DNA of 64,000 bases from UBA5109 sp963975155. GTDB taxonomy: Bacteria; Pseudomonadota; Gammaproteobacteria; Pseudomonadales; Pseudohongiellaceae. Numbering within the stretch: position 1 is the stretch's first letter; each line of letters starts with the position of its first letter. The translations under genes and the position numbers were made by a program. Below, in pieces: positions 43,656 through 52,918 of this stretch. The stretch is from assembly GCA_963975155.1 (NCBI GenBank), contig CAXBFG010000007.1:1-64000 (forward strand). The letters run 5' to 3'. Under the pieces are notes generated by a model. The model saw only the letters and a list, made by a program, of their open reading frames with translations, did no database searches and was not told the DNA's origin.

Positions 43656-44243
43656 TTAGCTAATCACCCAGGTGACCAGAGCAGTTTGATTTGCCGGAGC
43701 ATAAGGCCCGGTCAGTTTCTGTACTGCTTTATCTGGACGTGTATCACTCAGGAAAATCTCACTTAGTTCGGCCATGGTCTTTCCGAATCCTCTATCATGT
43801 CCAAGCCGCTGCAAATTTGAGCTTAATGTCGATACACCAGTTAATTGATGTTTGGTATAACCGTTTTTATCGGTCAAGTGGTCTAAGCGTAGACTTACTT
43901 TCATGTTCAGATCGCGGGCAAGTTCCTCAAGGCAGAAAAAATCGCGACGATCCGTCAAACCGAATAAGGGTCTGCGCTCATCGATAAGTGCACTGCGCAG
44001 GTGTCCATACCAATAAGAAGCAAGATCACCGTGAATATCAGTAGCCTGGGTGCCAAATTGTGCCAGAGTATCCGAGAATATCTGGCTTTCGGAATAGCGA
44101 CTGTTGAAAAGCCCAAGAGCATTAGATAATGCAGCGTGCTGAGTGTGCTTGGCATGTGCTTGTCCGGGCATACTCGACAAGCTACTCATCATGCCGGTCA
44201 TGCCTATTGCACTTAGCTTTAAGGTAGTTCTGCGGTCAACCAT
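43656..44243 (-). CDS. Unknown protein with twin-arginine-like leader
   Basis: A 195-residue protein of no family I recognise. The N terminus MVDRRTTLKLSAIGMTGMMS has a double Arg and a hydrophobic stretch ending near ..GQAHA, so Tat export is likely. The mature part is mixed helical with several Arg/Asp/Leu, no cysteine motif beyond a single ..FFCLEELA. It is the first gene of the operon with the VAO flavoprotein (23 bases) and cytochrome, so it may help export or assemble that complex or carry substrate. This is inferred from position only. Confidence 0.7.
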   Translation of the reverse strand: MVDRRTTLKLSAIGMTGMMSSLSSMPGQAHAKHTQHAALSNALGLFNSRYSESQIFSDTLAQFGTQATDIHGDLASYWYGHLRSALIDERRPLFGLTDRRDFFCLEELARDLNMKVSLRLDHLTDKNGYTKHQLTGVSTLSSNLQRLGHDRGFGKTMAELSEIFLSDTRPDKAVQKLTGPYAPANQTALVTWVIS

Positions 44244-44387
44244 AGTGCTTAAATATTCCTGATCATGTAATTGTTAATGGTCACTTTAACCTAAATAATC
44301 TGTGCAGTGAAGCACTGTAAATCGCCGATAGATACATTAAACAGTGTGTTCTGGGACGGCCTGGACAAAGTGAAAGTTTGCCTTTTT

Positions 44388-45596
44388 TTAAAGATTTCTC
44401 AGGGCATTTAATTTGGACTCATAGAGGTCGCGGGTAGTAAAGTCGTTAACATTGTCTATGGCCTGATTTAAAGATTGTTCTGCATTATTGTACTGACCGA
44501 GCTGGAAAAAACTCAATGCAATACCCAGGTGTGCCTCATGCAGATAGGGGGCGATGTCTATCGCACGGCGATAAAAGCGTATCGCGTTTGCATAATCATT
44601 GCTGTCATAAGAATGTCTGGCAACGTTAAACCAATGTATCGGACTTGGATCGCGCATGGTGATAAGCGTGTTATTTACGGCTTGTGCTGCTTCAGTGCGC
44701 CCCTGAGTTGTTAAAAGGACGTGGTAATTTTTCAACAAAGTGAGTTTGTCATCTGCCTGTGCAATGCCGTAAAGGTAGATTTCTTCAGCTTTGTCCAGGT
44801 CTCCAGATCGTTTGTAAATAATAGCTAACATATTTAAAGCATCAGAACTCAAAGGGTCGTATTTCATCGATTCCAGTGTGTACCAGTAGCTGCTTGCATA
44901 ATCATTTTTACTCAGTGCTTCAGCAGCCATATTGCGATAATAGACAGCAATGTATTCATCGTAGCTCACATTCCCAATAAACCGGCCATCCTCAGCCGGG
45001 AAATAATCAATGATCAGGCCTTTGGTGCGGTTAATTAATGATTTCGAATTACTGCTGAAAGCGTCAACAGCACCTTCCTTTTCAGTTTTATAAATCAGGC
45101 TTCTGATATGCAGCCCTTTGTTAGCTACGGACCCGGATAATTGGTAGACAGGAGTCGAGTCGATCAACTGATATTCGATTTGAATATTTGCCAGTTTTGC
45201 CAAAGCGCTGGTCGCTACAGCAAGCGACATGCAATTTCCCTGACCCAAAGCCAGGGCTTCAGATGCAGTGTAAGTCTTGCTTTCATAACGAAAGTTGGTA
45301 GTGCTGCTAAATAAATAATTTGCCAGGCGCACATGCTGTTCAACATTCCGGAGAGCAGGGTCGTTGAAATAGTCAAAGAAATCTTGTTCCTGTTGAGGTG
45401 TCAATAGATGAATATCAGATAGCGACACAATCTCGGGTTTTGAAGAGAAGATATCCGGAAATTCAGGAATATTGGGATTTGACTCGACCTCAACTAAGTT
45501 GCCACTTGTGCAAGCAACAAGCGAGCAGAAGAGTGTGGACAGTATAGTCAACTGCACTAATTGGATTAGTCGGTTTAAATGCCTCATTTTAGTCAT
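44388..45596 (-). CDS. TPR lipoprotein with transglutaminase-like domain
   Basis: A 402-residue envelope lipoprotein (lipobox ..CSLVAC, C29). Residues 85-200 form a transglutaminase/cysteine-protease-like domain with a plausible triad: C122 in ALGQGNCMSLAVATSALAK, H163 in NKGLHIRS, and D197 in LIIDYFP. Four or more TPR units follow to the C terminus (..DALNMLAIIYKRSGDLDKAEEIYLYG..). The combination resembles a group of proteobacterial transglutaminase-like TPR proteins of unknown function. AGAGGG precedes the start. The 291-base upstream gap (45597-45887) contains no gene or clear motif. Confidence 0.72.
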   Translation of the reverse strand: MTKMRHLNRLIQLVQLTILSTLFCSLVACTSGNLVEVESNPNIPEFPDIFSSKPEIVSLSDIHLLTPQQEQDFFDYFNDPALRNVEQHVRLANYLFSSTTNFRYESKTYTASEALALGQGNCMSLAVATSALAKLANIQIEYQLIDSTPVYQLSGSVANKGLHIRSLIYKTEKEGAVDAFSSNSKSLINRTKGLIIDYFPAEDGRFIGNVSYDEYIAVYYRNMAAEALSKNDYASSYWYTLESMKYDPLSSDALNMLAIIYKRSGDLDKAEEIYLYGIAQADDKLTLLKNYHVLLTTQGRTEAAQAVNNTLITMRDPSPIHWFNVARHSYDSNDYANAIRFYRRAIDIAPYLHEAHLGIALSFFQLGQYNNAEQSLNQAIDNVNDFTTRDLYESKLNALRNL

Positions 45597-45887
45597 CGAA
45601 TCAACCCTCTGTTCAGGGTAGGGTCTTGAGTGTTCAATGTTAGAGCAGGGCAGTCCTTATGGTTTCTTGAATTGAAGCTGCCACTGCGCAAACTCCAATG
45701 TGATTTGCTTACCCTATACCCAATTAGAGCCTGAATAAAGTGAAATGTTTCATTTTTGACTGGATTTATCGACGATTAATGACTTGATCTGTAAATAGAG
45801 ATTAAGCCTGTGTTTGTATAGCTTTGGCTTCAATTGCCTGGTAAATCCAGTACTTGGAGCCTTAAATGCCACATTATAGTTGATTGT

Positions 45888-46718
45888 TTAACGTAATATA
45901 CGTTGCTCACGAAGATCTTTGGTGCCAGTTGAATAGCTGAGTGATGTGCCCAAATATTCAATAATTTCCAGATTAGCAAGGGTATTAACGATATTGTATA
46001 AGGTTGGGAGGTCTTCCCAGCGAGCTTTATTCCAGGAAAAGTGCCCATCGCCTATTAAAAGCTTTGTCACTTTCCCCTTATCACAGGATGAGGGATAGAA
46101 AGTCGGGTATTCTATATCTGCACTACCCCAGTCTCCGGTTTTGGGTATGTATTTGTAGTGCATCAGGCCATCATTTCTGAGGCCACCTAAGGTCTGGTTT
46201 GGCGTCGGGTTTTCATGCAATTTGCGGGCTTTTATTTCAAGAAAATCAAAGCCATGCCAACTGACATTAACCAGCGCTCCGTTATCGGAAACTGTTGGGC
46301 CGTTTATTTCAGCATAGACTTTTGAAAAGCCTAATTCCTCTCTGCCCGTAATGATGGGTTCACACATATTCTCAAACAGAACACAAAGGAAGGACCCTTC
46401 AAGCTGATCCTGTTTGCCGGAAAATCTGGCAGGAAAGGTAACACCGACCATTGAGTAACCACGACCCGCCAACCAGTCAACATTCGTCATTTCACTGCAG
46501 AATATGGTGACAATGGGTTCCTGCCCGAGCATAAAACATTCAGGCAACAGTGCTGCAAGTTGTTCCGGATTGGATCGGAATGAAATGCTCAGTGTTCTTG
46601 AATCCGGTGCTTGTGCATAATCCAGTTGCCGACCTTCAGGCAACTGTCTGGGTCCCAGACTTGGGCCAAAAGACATCGGCATGCGATACATTTTACCGGG
46701 AATTCTTTTAATGCTCAT
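45888..46718 (-). CDS. Acetoacetate-decarboxylase-family protein
   Basis: A 276-residue cytosolic protein of the ADC fold. The Schiff-base lysine is K133 in ITGREELGFSKVYAEI, matching the GREE..K motif of acetoacetate decarboxylase. True ADC makes acetone and CO2 from acetoacetate, but many homologues act as other decarboxylases, aldolases or dehydratases. ATG at 46718 follows GAGGA. It is the last gene of the seven-gene operon that begins with the FAD monooxygenase. Since acetoacetate is probably activated to its CoA ester by the divergent operon, this protein may act on a ring-cleavage product instead. Confidence 0.8.
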   Translation of the reverse strand: MSIKRIPGKMYRMPMSFGPSLGPRQLPEGRQLDYAQAPDSRTLSISFRSNPEQLAALLPECFMLGQEPIVTIFCSEMTNVDWLAGRGYSMVGVTFPARFSGKQDQLEGSFLCVLFENMCEPIITGREELGFSKVYAEINGPTVSDNGALVNVSWHGFDFLEIKARKLHENPTPNQTLGGLRNDGLMHYKYIPKTGDWGSADIEYPTFYPSSCDKGKVTKLLIGDGHFSWNKARWEDLPTLYNIVNTLANLEIIEYLGTSLSYSTGTKDLREQRILR

Positions 46719-46829
46719 GGTTATCCTCAATCAATTAACTACATTTGGCTGTCTATGCTATGGCTTGTATTAAGCAAAATATATAAAGCAGGATTTTTTG
46801 TGGCTGATAAATTTTTTTGAAATATTTGG

Positions 46830-47324
46830 CTAAGGTCCTATTTCCGGTAAGGCCTTGCCATTCTGGATATAGGGATTTGCCTGAGTCAAAACAAAAATGA
46901 TGCGGCAGGGTTTATCACCAATTGTTCGCCACAGGTGTATGGTGCCTCTTTGCACGCAGACATCTCCCGCATGCAGAATCACCTTCTCTTTATGATCAAG
47001 TTCCAGCTCCACAGACCCCCAAAGCACAATGCCGTAATCAATGCTGTTGGAACGATGCATAGGAGATTCTCCGCCTGGCAACATGTCAACGGCCCGAATA
47101 ACAGAACCTTTCTGTATGGTTAGACCCGCATCGCGTTCCCGGCCATCAATTTCATCATTATTATCGGCAGGAACCTGAGCTGTCGTCCAAAGCAGTGAAA
47201 ATGCGGCATCACCACTGGGAATAACATTACATTCAAAGCTGTCGTCGGAACGAATAATGGCATGACCAGCTTTATCATGGCCGGTAACCACCCGACGAAT
47301 GGGAGGGCTATGTTTATCATTCAT
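46830..47324 (-). CDS. Single-domain cupin protein
   Basis: A 164-residue protein. The cupin barrel covers about residues 85-155: ..PGGESPMHRSNSIDYGIVLWGSVELELDHKEKVILHAGDVCVQRGTIHLWRT, with His in MHRS and GTIHLW as possible metal ligands. The N-terminal segment RRVVTGHDKAGHAIIRSDD is typical of small cupins found in catabolic clusters of bacteria and fungi. It could be an isomerase, decarboxylase or dioxygenase; which cannot be told. It lies in the monooxygenase operon. Confidence 0.78.
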   Translation of the reverse strand: MNDKHSPPIRRVVTGHDKAGHAIIRSDDSFECNVIPSGDAAFSLLWTTAQVPADNNDEIDGRERDAGLTIQKGSVIRAVDMLPGGESPMHRSNSIDYGIVLWGSVELELDHKEKVILHAGDVCVQRGTIHLWRTIGDKPCRIIFVLTQANPYIQNGKALPEIGP

Positions 47325-47394
47325 TTGCTTATCTCGGCTAAGGGTTGATTTTAATAATCAGCTATCGATATTCGTTTTATAATCCCTGGAAAAT

Positions 47395-48537
47395 TTATGT
47401 AACTGCAGAGTTTTGATCTGCGTACATTTTTGCCTTTGTAAAAAGAACGATTGCTATAGTTGCCATAACGATTGCCGCTAGGCCAATCGCCCCATAGCCA
47501 AAATTCTGACCAAGAGCCCCGCCAATGACGGGTCCAAGTGCGGCACCAAACATTGCCATTGCCGGTGTTGCAGAAGCTGCACGGCCAGTTTGGTCCAAAC
47601 CTGCGAGAAGTCCAAATGCGAAAGTATGTGTGAAAATTAATACCGCTACATACAGTGCTGCAGCAGGGGCCCAAAATTGAAAGCTGGCAGCCGTTGTGAC
47701 AACCAATGCCAGTATGCCCTGCAATACAGGACCTATTTGCGTAACGCGATGTGCATTGAACTTATTTTGCAGCAGAGCTGCCAGCGGGGCCGGCAAAAGG
47801 AAATTAACGACGCCAAGTCCAATCAAAACGCCCTGAACCTGTGCTTGGGAGAAACCTCGGGTGCCTCCTATAACTTCAACGAAAGCAAAGACCATTGATT
47901 GATTGAAGGTCATAAAACTTACACCAAAAATAATCAGCCACACTGCGCTACTAAATTTAGGTAAGGCTATTTGATGAATGATTGCGTCAGGATTGCGGAA
48001 AAAAACGGCACAGGCCAGGGCGGCAATTGCCATCAACACACCAAAAACAATGAAAAGCGCTGAACCTCCGTAGGCTATCAGTATTTGAGGAACGCCGCCA
48101 AGGAAAGCAATGCCGAAAAAACCCAGGGCAATACTGGCAATGGCATATAGCCTGTGAGGGTTGCTACTGTGGGCTATAGTCCCGTGTACCATTGACAATG
48201 CTGCTCCTAATGAAATGCCACCCAGCAAATGTAATCCTGCAAGTACTAGATATGATGACTGAGTAGCCGAAAAGAAAAAGGCAGCAGAGGCTATCGAAAA
48301 ACCAACCGTGGCAGTCAAACGCTGGTTCATTTGCGGGAATTTTGGTGCCACTGTTACACTGGCAATGGTAGCTCCAATCAGAAACAAAGTGGCCAGCCCG
48401 CCAGCGGCCTGTGGACTGAAGGAATACCTTGCCACCAGCGCGCCTACCCAAACGGGTAAAGCAACGAGATCAATCATTCCTACGACATGCGCCAGAACCA
48501 GCGCGAACAATGCCGATAAGCCCAGGTTTTTATGCAT
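47395..48537 (-). CDS. Major facilitator superfamily transporter
   Basis: A 380-residue twelve-helix carrier of the MFS. It is short of loops, with ..LPVWVGALVARYSFSPQAAGGLATLFLIG at the first helices and ..GLDQTGRAASATPAMAMFGAALGPVIGG near helices 10-11. It overlaps the upstream FAH gene by eight bases and lies inside the catabolic operon, so uptake of the pathway substrate is the likely role. Substrate not readable from sequence. Confidence 0.82.
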   Translation of the reverse strand: MHKNLGLSALFALVLAHVVGMIDLVALPVWVGALVARYSFSPQAAGGLATLFLIGATIASVTVAPKFPQMNQRLTATVGFSIASAAFFFSATQSSYLVLAGLHLLGGISLGAALSMVHGTIAHSSNPHRLYAIASIALGFFGIAFLGGVPQILIAYGGSALFIVFGVLMAIAALACAVFFRNPDAIIHQIALPKFSSAVWLIIFGVSFMTFNQSMVFAFVEVIGGTRGFSQAQVQGVLIGLGVVNFLLPAPLAALLQNKFNAHRVTQIGPVLQGILALVVTTAASFQFWAPAAALYVAVLIFTHTFAFGLLAGLDQTGRAASATPAMAMFGAALGPVIGGALGQNFGYGAIGLAAIVMATIAIVLFTKAKMYADQNSAVT

Positions 48538-49498
48538 TTAATTTCACCACTCGCTGATGAATAACACCAAACAATAAATTGCCTTCGGGATAATTAACTT
48601 GCATATCCACCTGATCACCAAAATGCATATAAGGTGTTTTTGGGGAACCAGTATAGACGATTTCCATGCCGCGTCGTTCTGCGATACAACTAGACCCTGT
48701 TGCACGAAAATTATCATTCGATACTGTCCCGGATCCGATGATGGTTCCGGCACAGAGTTCACGAGTAGCTGCTGCATGCGCAATTAATTCATGGAAACCG
48801 ACCGACATTTCACCACCATGAGGGTGACCAAAGTCAGTGTGATTCCATGACACTTCCAGGTTTAAGTGTATACGGCCATCTTTCCACGCAGCTCCTGCTT
48901 CGTCGGGAGTAACGGCAAATGCAGCCATGGAGCAGGCTGGTTTGGCCTGTATCCAGCCGAAGCCGGTTTTCATCTCGGCAGGAGCCAGGGTTCTTAAAGA
49001 CCAGTCGTTTATTTGAACAAGTAATTTAATATGTTGATGGGCATCCTCAGCTTTCGTGCCCATGGGTACGTGATCGACAATAACGCCAAACTCTCCTTCA
49101 AAGTCGATACCATCTTCTTCGCTTATGAAGGGGATATCATCATAGGGTCCATAAAAACGATGGGACATGCCCTGGTACATAAGCGGTTTGTCGGTTTCAA
49201 TCGGATCAAGATTAAATGCTTGTTGCATTAATTTACCGTGACTTGTAAATGCCGAACCATCCAGCCATTGCCAGGCGCGGGGCAGGGGAGCCGCAAAATT
49301 CAGTCCCGCAGTAGACTCACCTTCACCTTTAGCCATGCGTTGAGCTGCATCTTCAAAAAATTCCAGAGCCACTGTCCAGTTCTCAATGGCCTCTTGCAGA
49401 GTTTTAAATGATGGAGCGAGAAGATAACGATTACCATCAGCCGATACTAAAATCAGCCTTCCGTCCGGACTTGCATTTTTTATTGTTGCTAACTTCAT
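48530..49498 (-). CDS. Fumarylacetoacetate-hydrolase-family enzyme
   Basis: A 322-residue FAH-family protein. An N-terminal SH3-like part is followed by the catalytic mixed beta-roll with ..ISEEDGIDFEGEFGVIVD (metal-binding acidic residues), ..QINDWSLRTLAPAEM, and ..GSGTVSNDNF. Family members hydrolyse fumarylacetoacetate, fumarylpyruvate or related 2,4-dioxo acids. With a GST and an extradiol dioxygenase in the divergent operon, and acetoacetate activation downstream, a fumarylacetoacetate-like substrate is likely, by inference. Confidence 0.87.
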   Translation of the reverse strand: MKLATIKNASPDGRLILVSADGNRYLLAPSFKTLQEAIENWTVALEFFEDAAQRMAKGEGESTAGLNFAAPLPRAWQWLDGSAFTSHGKLMQQAFNLDPIETDKPLMYQGMSHRFYGPYDDIPFISEEDGIDFEGEFGVIVDHVPMGTKAEDAHQHIKLLVQINDWSLRTLAPAEMKTGFGWIQAKPACSMAAFAVTPDEAGAAWKDGRIHLNLEVSWNHTDFGHPHGGEMSVGFHELIAHAAATRELCAGTIIGSGTVSNDNFRATGSSCIAERRGMEIVYTGSPKTPYMHFGDQVDMQVNYPEGNLLFGVIHQRVVKLNA

Positions 49499-49584
49499 AA
49501 GCGTTTCTTTCTGCTTGCCTTAGCTGATCTATAAAAGTTTGTGCTGCGCCTGCTCTGTTCAGAATTCAACCAGCTGGTGTCGGT

Positions 49585-50364
49585 TTATTCTTCAAAGATT
49601 GCCACAGCCCTGGTCCAGCCAGCAGATGCTCCTTTTATTTTGTGGGGAAAACAGCTCACCATAAAACCACTGGCTGGCAGTACTTCGAGATTGTGTAATT
49701 TTTCCAGATGACAATAACCGATGTCGCGACCGGCCTTATGGCCTTCCCAGATTAATGAGGTATCTCCTGTTTCCTTTACTTTTTTTGCCGTATGGGAAAA
49801 AGGCGCATCCCAGGACCAGGCATCAGTGCCCGTCAGCTTTATGCCTCTTTCCAGTAGATACATGGTGGCTTCATAACCCATGCCACAACCGATATTAACG
49901 AAATTTGGATCCCCCAGGGCTTTGCCCGCTGCGGTATTTATCATCACAATATCCAGTGGCTGCAACTCTACGCCGACTCGTTCCAATTCAGCTTCAACTT
50001 CAGCGGCGGTCACTACATGACCATCCGGCATATGTCTGAAATCCAGCTTAACACCCGGACGGAAACACCAATCCAATGGAACCTCATCAATAGTCATGGC
50101 AGGTTTGCCTCCATCCATTGTTGGATGAAAGTGCCATGGGGCATCTAAATGAGTGCCGTTATGTGTGGTAAGTTTTACGGTCTCTGCTGCAGCAAAACCT
50201 TCTCCACCGGGGAACTCATCTGCTGCCACGCCAGGGAAAAATATATTGGCTTCTGAAACAGTTTCCTGATGACTCTGATAAGTAATCTCTGGCCTCATAA
50301 AAGGTGGATCCGAGATTACGTCATTTTCAAGATAGATAGAAAGATCAACAAATTTACGACTCAT
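49585..50364 (-). CDS. Cyclase-family (kynurenine-formamidase-like) metal hydrolase
   Basis: A 259-residue protein of the cyclase family, with the zinc-site signature HNGTHLDAPWH (H68, H72, D74, H78) and the later ..GTDAWSWDAPF and ..HKAGRDIGYCHLEKL segments. Known members hydrolyse amides (arylformamidase) or lactones and isatin-like rings. Here it probably opens a lactone or amide intermediate of the pathway (inference). AGGAGA precedes the ATG, and it sits between the alpha/beta hydrolase and FAH genes. Confidence 0.85.
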   Translation of the reverse strand: MSRKFVDLSIYLENDVISDPPFMRPEITYQSHQETVSEANIFFPGVAADEFPGGEGFAAAETVKLTTHNGTHLDAPWHFHPTMDGGKPAMTIDEVPLDWCFRPGVKLDFRHMPDGHVVTAAEVEAELERVGVELQPLDIVMINTAAGKALGDPNFVNIGCGMGYEATMYLLERGIKLTGTDAWSWDAPFSHTAKKVKETGDTSLIWEGHKAGRDIGYCHLEKLHNLEVLPASGFMVSCFPHKIKGASAGWTRAVAIFEE

Positions 50365-50390
50365 TATGATGCTTCTCCTGACTTAAGCTG

Positions 50391-51551
50391 TTACTTGGTA
50401 TGGCCGCCAAGTGTCTCGGCAAACCAGTCGGCAATATAATCGCTACCAAAAGACATGTTATCTGCGCCAACATGTTCAACACCGCCTTCACGGGAAGTGA
50501 ATATTTTCAGTTGACGATTAGGTGAATTAATTAATTGATCAAAACTCTGTTGAGCATAATCCACACTTATTTGTCGGTCTTCAGCGCCATGTGTCACTAA
50601 AAAAGGAACCTTGATGCGTTCCATAACACCTTCGAGTGTCATGCCTTTGGTTTTTTCCAAAAACTCTTCCATATCCTTACAGCCAAATACCCAGAACACG
50701 TGATTCCAGTAATGGGGTATAGGGTTTTCACCTTCACGGTTGATGCGTTTGCGCTGCACTTCAGCCCAGTTATGATTAGCCCCCCATACTGCGCCCGAGG
50801 CGAAACGAGGCTCAAAGGCAACGGCTCGGGGCGCATAATGTCCGCCCAGAGAGATACCTGTCATGCCGATACTTTTTGGATTAACGAAAGGCTGTTGTTC
50901 CAACCAGTCTACCCACGCAGAGGCCCATTCTTCACTGGCATAGGTGGCGGGAATATCCTGCAAACGTAAGGCTTCACCGGTGCCGGGTTGATCAACACAA
51001 AGACAGCTAACACCGCGTTTGGCAAGTGCCATAGGGAAGCCTCCGAGCCAAAGCATCTCTTTGCAGCTATCCAGGCCATTGCAGAAAATCACTACAGGTT
51101 TGGGCCCGTCGCCTTCAGCCAGACTTAAATAAGCAGACAAGCTTTGGCCCTCACCGTAAGGAATTTCGACGCGCTTCACATTGTCTTTTAGATAAGCAGT
51201 TCCCTTGGCAAAACTATCCAGACCTTTTTTGTAAGTTTCCATTCTGCCCGGATAACCATGCCCCTGCATACGTTCAGCCGTGACAAAATAGATACTGGCG
51301 CGTTTTAGTTTTGCGCCGGCAGAAAAAAGTCGACCTGCAGCTTCATCTTCTGCTGCAAGTTCAACCAGTTTGTCTGCCATCCTGACCCATTCCCTATGGA
51401 ATTCCTGAGTACCAGCATCCTCGCCATTATCTGCAGCTTTCTTAATAGGCTCACACATATCAACAATTTCACCAATTCTGCCGCCATTTTCCATCGCTAT
51501 AGCAATAGACAGGTTCCATACATAATTAGGAAAATATTCAAACAATGCCAT
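50391..51551 (-). CDS. Alpha/beta hydrolase with helical N-terminal domain (DHPON-hydrolase/FrsA-like)
   Basis: A 386-residue hydrolase. An N-terminal helical region of about 125 residues precedes an alpha/beta-hydrolase core with nucleophile S234 in GISLGGH, acid D325 in HGAEDRQI, and H360 in GGVEHVGAD. This plan is shared with 2,6-dihydroxypseudooxynicotine hydrolase, a C-C bond hydrolase of nicotine breakdown, and with fungal pigment hydrolases. A C-C hydrolase acting on an acyl-phenol or diketone is a reasonable guess; esterase activity is the alternative. It is the second gene of the monooxygenase operon. Confidence 0.78.
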   Translation of the reverse strand: MALFEYFPNYVWNLSIAIAMENGGRIGEIVDMCEPIKKAADNGEDAGTQEFHREWVRMADKLVELAAEDEAAGRLFSAGAKLKRASIYFVTAERMQGHGYPGRMETYKKGLDSFAKGTAYLKDNVKRVEIPYGEGQSLSAYLSLAEGDGPKPVVIFCNGLDSCKEMLWLGGFPMALAKRGVSCLCVDQPGTGEALRLQDIPATYASEEWASAWVDWLEQQPFVNPKSIGMTGISLGGHYAPRAVAFEPRFASGAVWGANHNWAEVQRKRINREGENPIPHYWNHVFWVFGCKDMEEFLEKTKGMTLEGVMERIKVPFLVTHGAEDRQISVDYAQQSFDQLINSPNRQLKIFTSREGGVEHVGADNMSFGSDYIADWFAETLGGHTK

Positions 51552-51633
51552 GTGTATTTACACCTCTAAAATTATCTACTTTTCTTATTCAAGATACCGG
51601 CTAAGCGAAATCAGTTGTACTAAAAGTTGCTCT

Positions 51634-52749
51634 TTAAATTGGCTCAGCAATGACCTGAAACATTTTTGCTGATTCCTCAGCATTGTTCAGCAGTGGTCCT
51701 TCACCGATTTGTCCTTTACTGATAGCCACTGAAGATTCAACAATGTATCGGCAGCGTTCATAGCGCCGCTTTTGAAAGCCTGCAAAGGCTTCAGCAATAG
51801 ATTTAGCGCGGTTCAATTCATCAGCTAAGACCAGGCTATCTTCAATCGCCATGCCGGCTCCCTGACCAAGATGTGGAGTAGTGGCATGGGCTGCATCGCC
51901 TATCAAGATGACTCGGTCTTTGTACCAGTCGCCTTCGATCATAATCCATTCGAGTGGTTTGTAGACAACGCCATTATCATCAGTAATTTGCTCGGCCAGC
52001 TCAGCAATTCGCGGGGAGGCAGCCTTAAGCTTGTCTCGCATAGACTTGGCAATACCTTGTCTGGGGTAATGAGGGTTGCCGGGTTCAGGTGTCGTCACGT
52101 ACATATACATCAGCTCCTGGGATAAGGGCACAAGGCCACAGCCGATCTGTCCTTCATAAACACAAAGCGCTTGCATATCGCTGGGTCGTTTGAAGTTATA
52201 CCGCCAGACACTCTGACCGGCAAACTGCGGTTTTGGAAGCTCCGGGAAAAGCATATCGCGCACTTGTGAATAAACACCGTCTGCGCCAATGACCAGGTCA
52301 TAGCGTCCGCTAGAACCATCTGAAAATTCTACTGACACAGCTTCGGTATCTGTGTGAATCTGTTCAGCTACTAGACCCAGTCGAACAGTTGCACCTTCTG
52401 CCTTGGCTCGGTCGACCAGAACCTTCTGTAAGGCACGTCGACTAATACCCAGTTGAGCCGGGTATTTTTCAGTAAGCCTAGGGGCTGGAATTTTGGCCGC
52501 CAGATCGCCGTTTGGCAGGTAAATTTCCAGACCATCAAAGGGGAAGCCAGCCTCCAGATAGTCATCTATGATGCCGAGTTCTGCAACCGCCCGGATAACA
52601 TTGGATTGTTGAATGATGCCCACGCCATACACAGACCATTCCGGGTCCTTTTCAATGATTTCAACCTTAAAACCCTTTTGGCCCAGTGCAATAGCAGATG
52701 TAAGTCCGCCTATTCCGCCGCCAATGATGAGAATAGATAGATTTTGCAT
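51634..52749 (-). CDS. FAD-dependent aromatic-ring monooxygenase
   Basis: A 371-residue class A flavoprotein monooxygenase of the salicylate/3-hydroxybenzoate hydroxylase type. Visible are the GxGxxG dinucleotide motif (GGGIGG, about residues 9-14), the DG motif in DLVIGADGVYSQVR, and the second FAD motif GDAAHATTPHLGQGAGMAIED. It uses NAD(P)H and O2 to hydroxylate a phenolic ring. It heads the leftward catabolic operon, directly downstream of the LysR gene on the same strand. Confidence 0.87.
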   Translation of the reverse strand: MQNLSILIIGGGIGGLTSAIALGQKGFKVEIIEKDPEWSVYGVGIIQQSNVIRAVAELGIIDDYLEAGFPFDGLEIYLPNGDLAAKIPAPRLTEKYPAQLGISRRALQKVLVDRAKAEGATVRLGLVAEQIHTDTEAVSVEFSDGSSGRYDLVIGADGVYSQVRDMLFPELPKPQFAGQSVWRYNFKRPSDMQALCVYEGQIGCGLVPLSQELMYMYVTTPEPGNPHYPRQGIAKSMRDKLKAASPRIAELAEQITDDNGVVYKPLEWIMIEGDWYKDRVILIGDAAHATTPHLGQGAGMAIEDSLVLADELNRAKSIAEAFAGFQKRRYERCRYIVESSVAISKGQIGEGPLLNNAEESAKMFQVIAEPI

Positions 52750-52918
52750 AGCGAATAACCCCTATAGGAAATAGTGCTGATGTCGTTGTCCTAAGCTTAT
52801 AGCAGCTAATTTTATTAATAAAATTGATTAATCTTATTATTTTCTATTAACAAAACAGATGATTTAAATTGTGCCTGTTCACCTATTGAAGCTGCAATGA
52901 TACAACCGGGCTTAAAAA

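Noticed and set aside
45888..46718. Assigning the ADC-family protein as true acetoacetate decarboxylase
   Set aside because: The lysine motif is present, but the neighbouring operon activates acetoacetate to its CoA ester, and the family is functionally diverse. Kept at family level.
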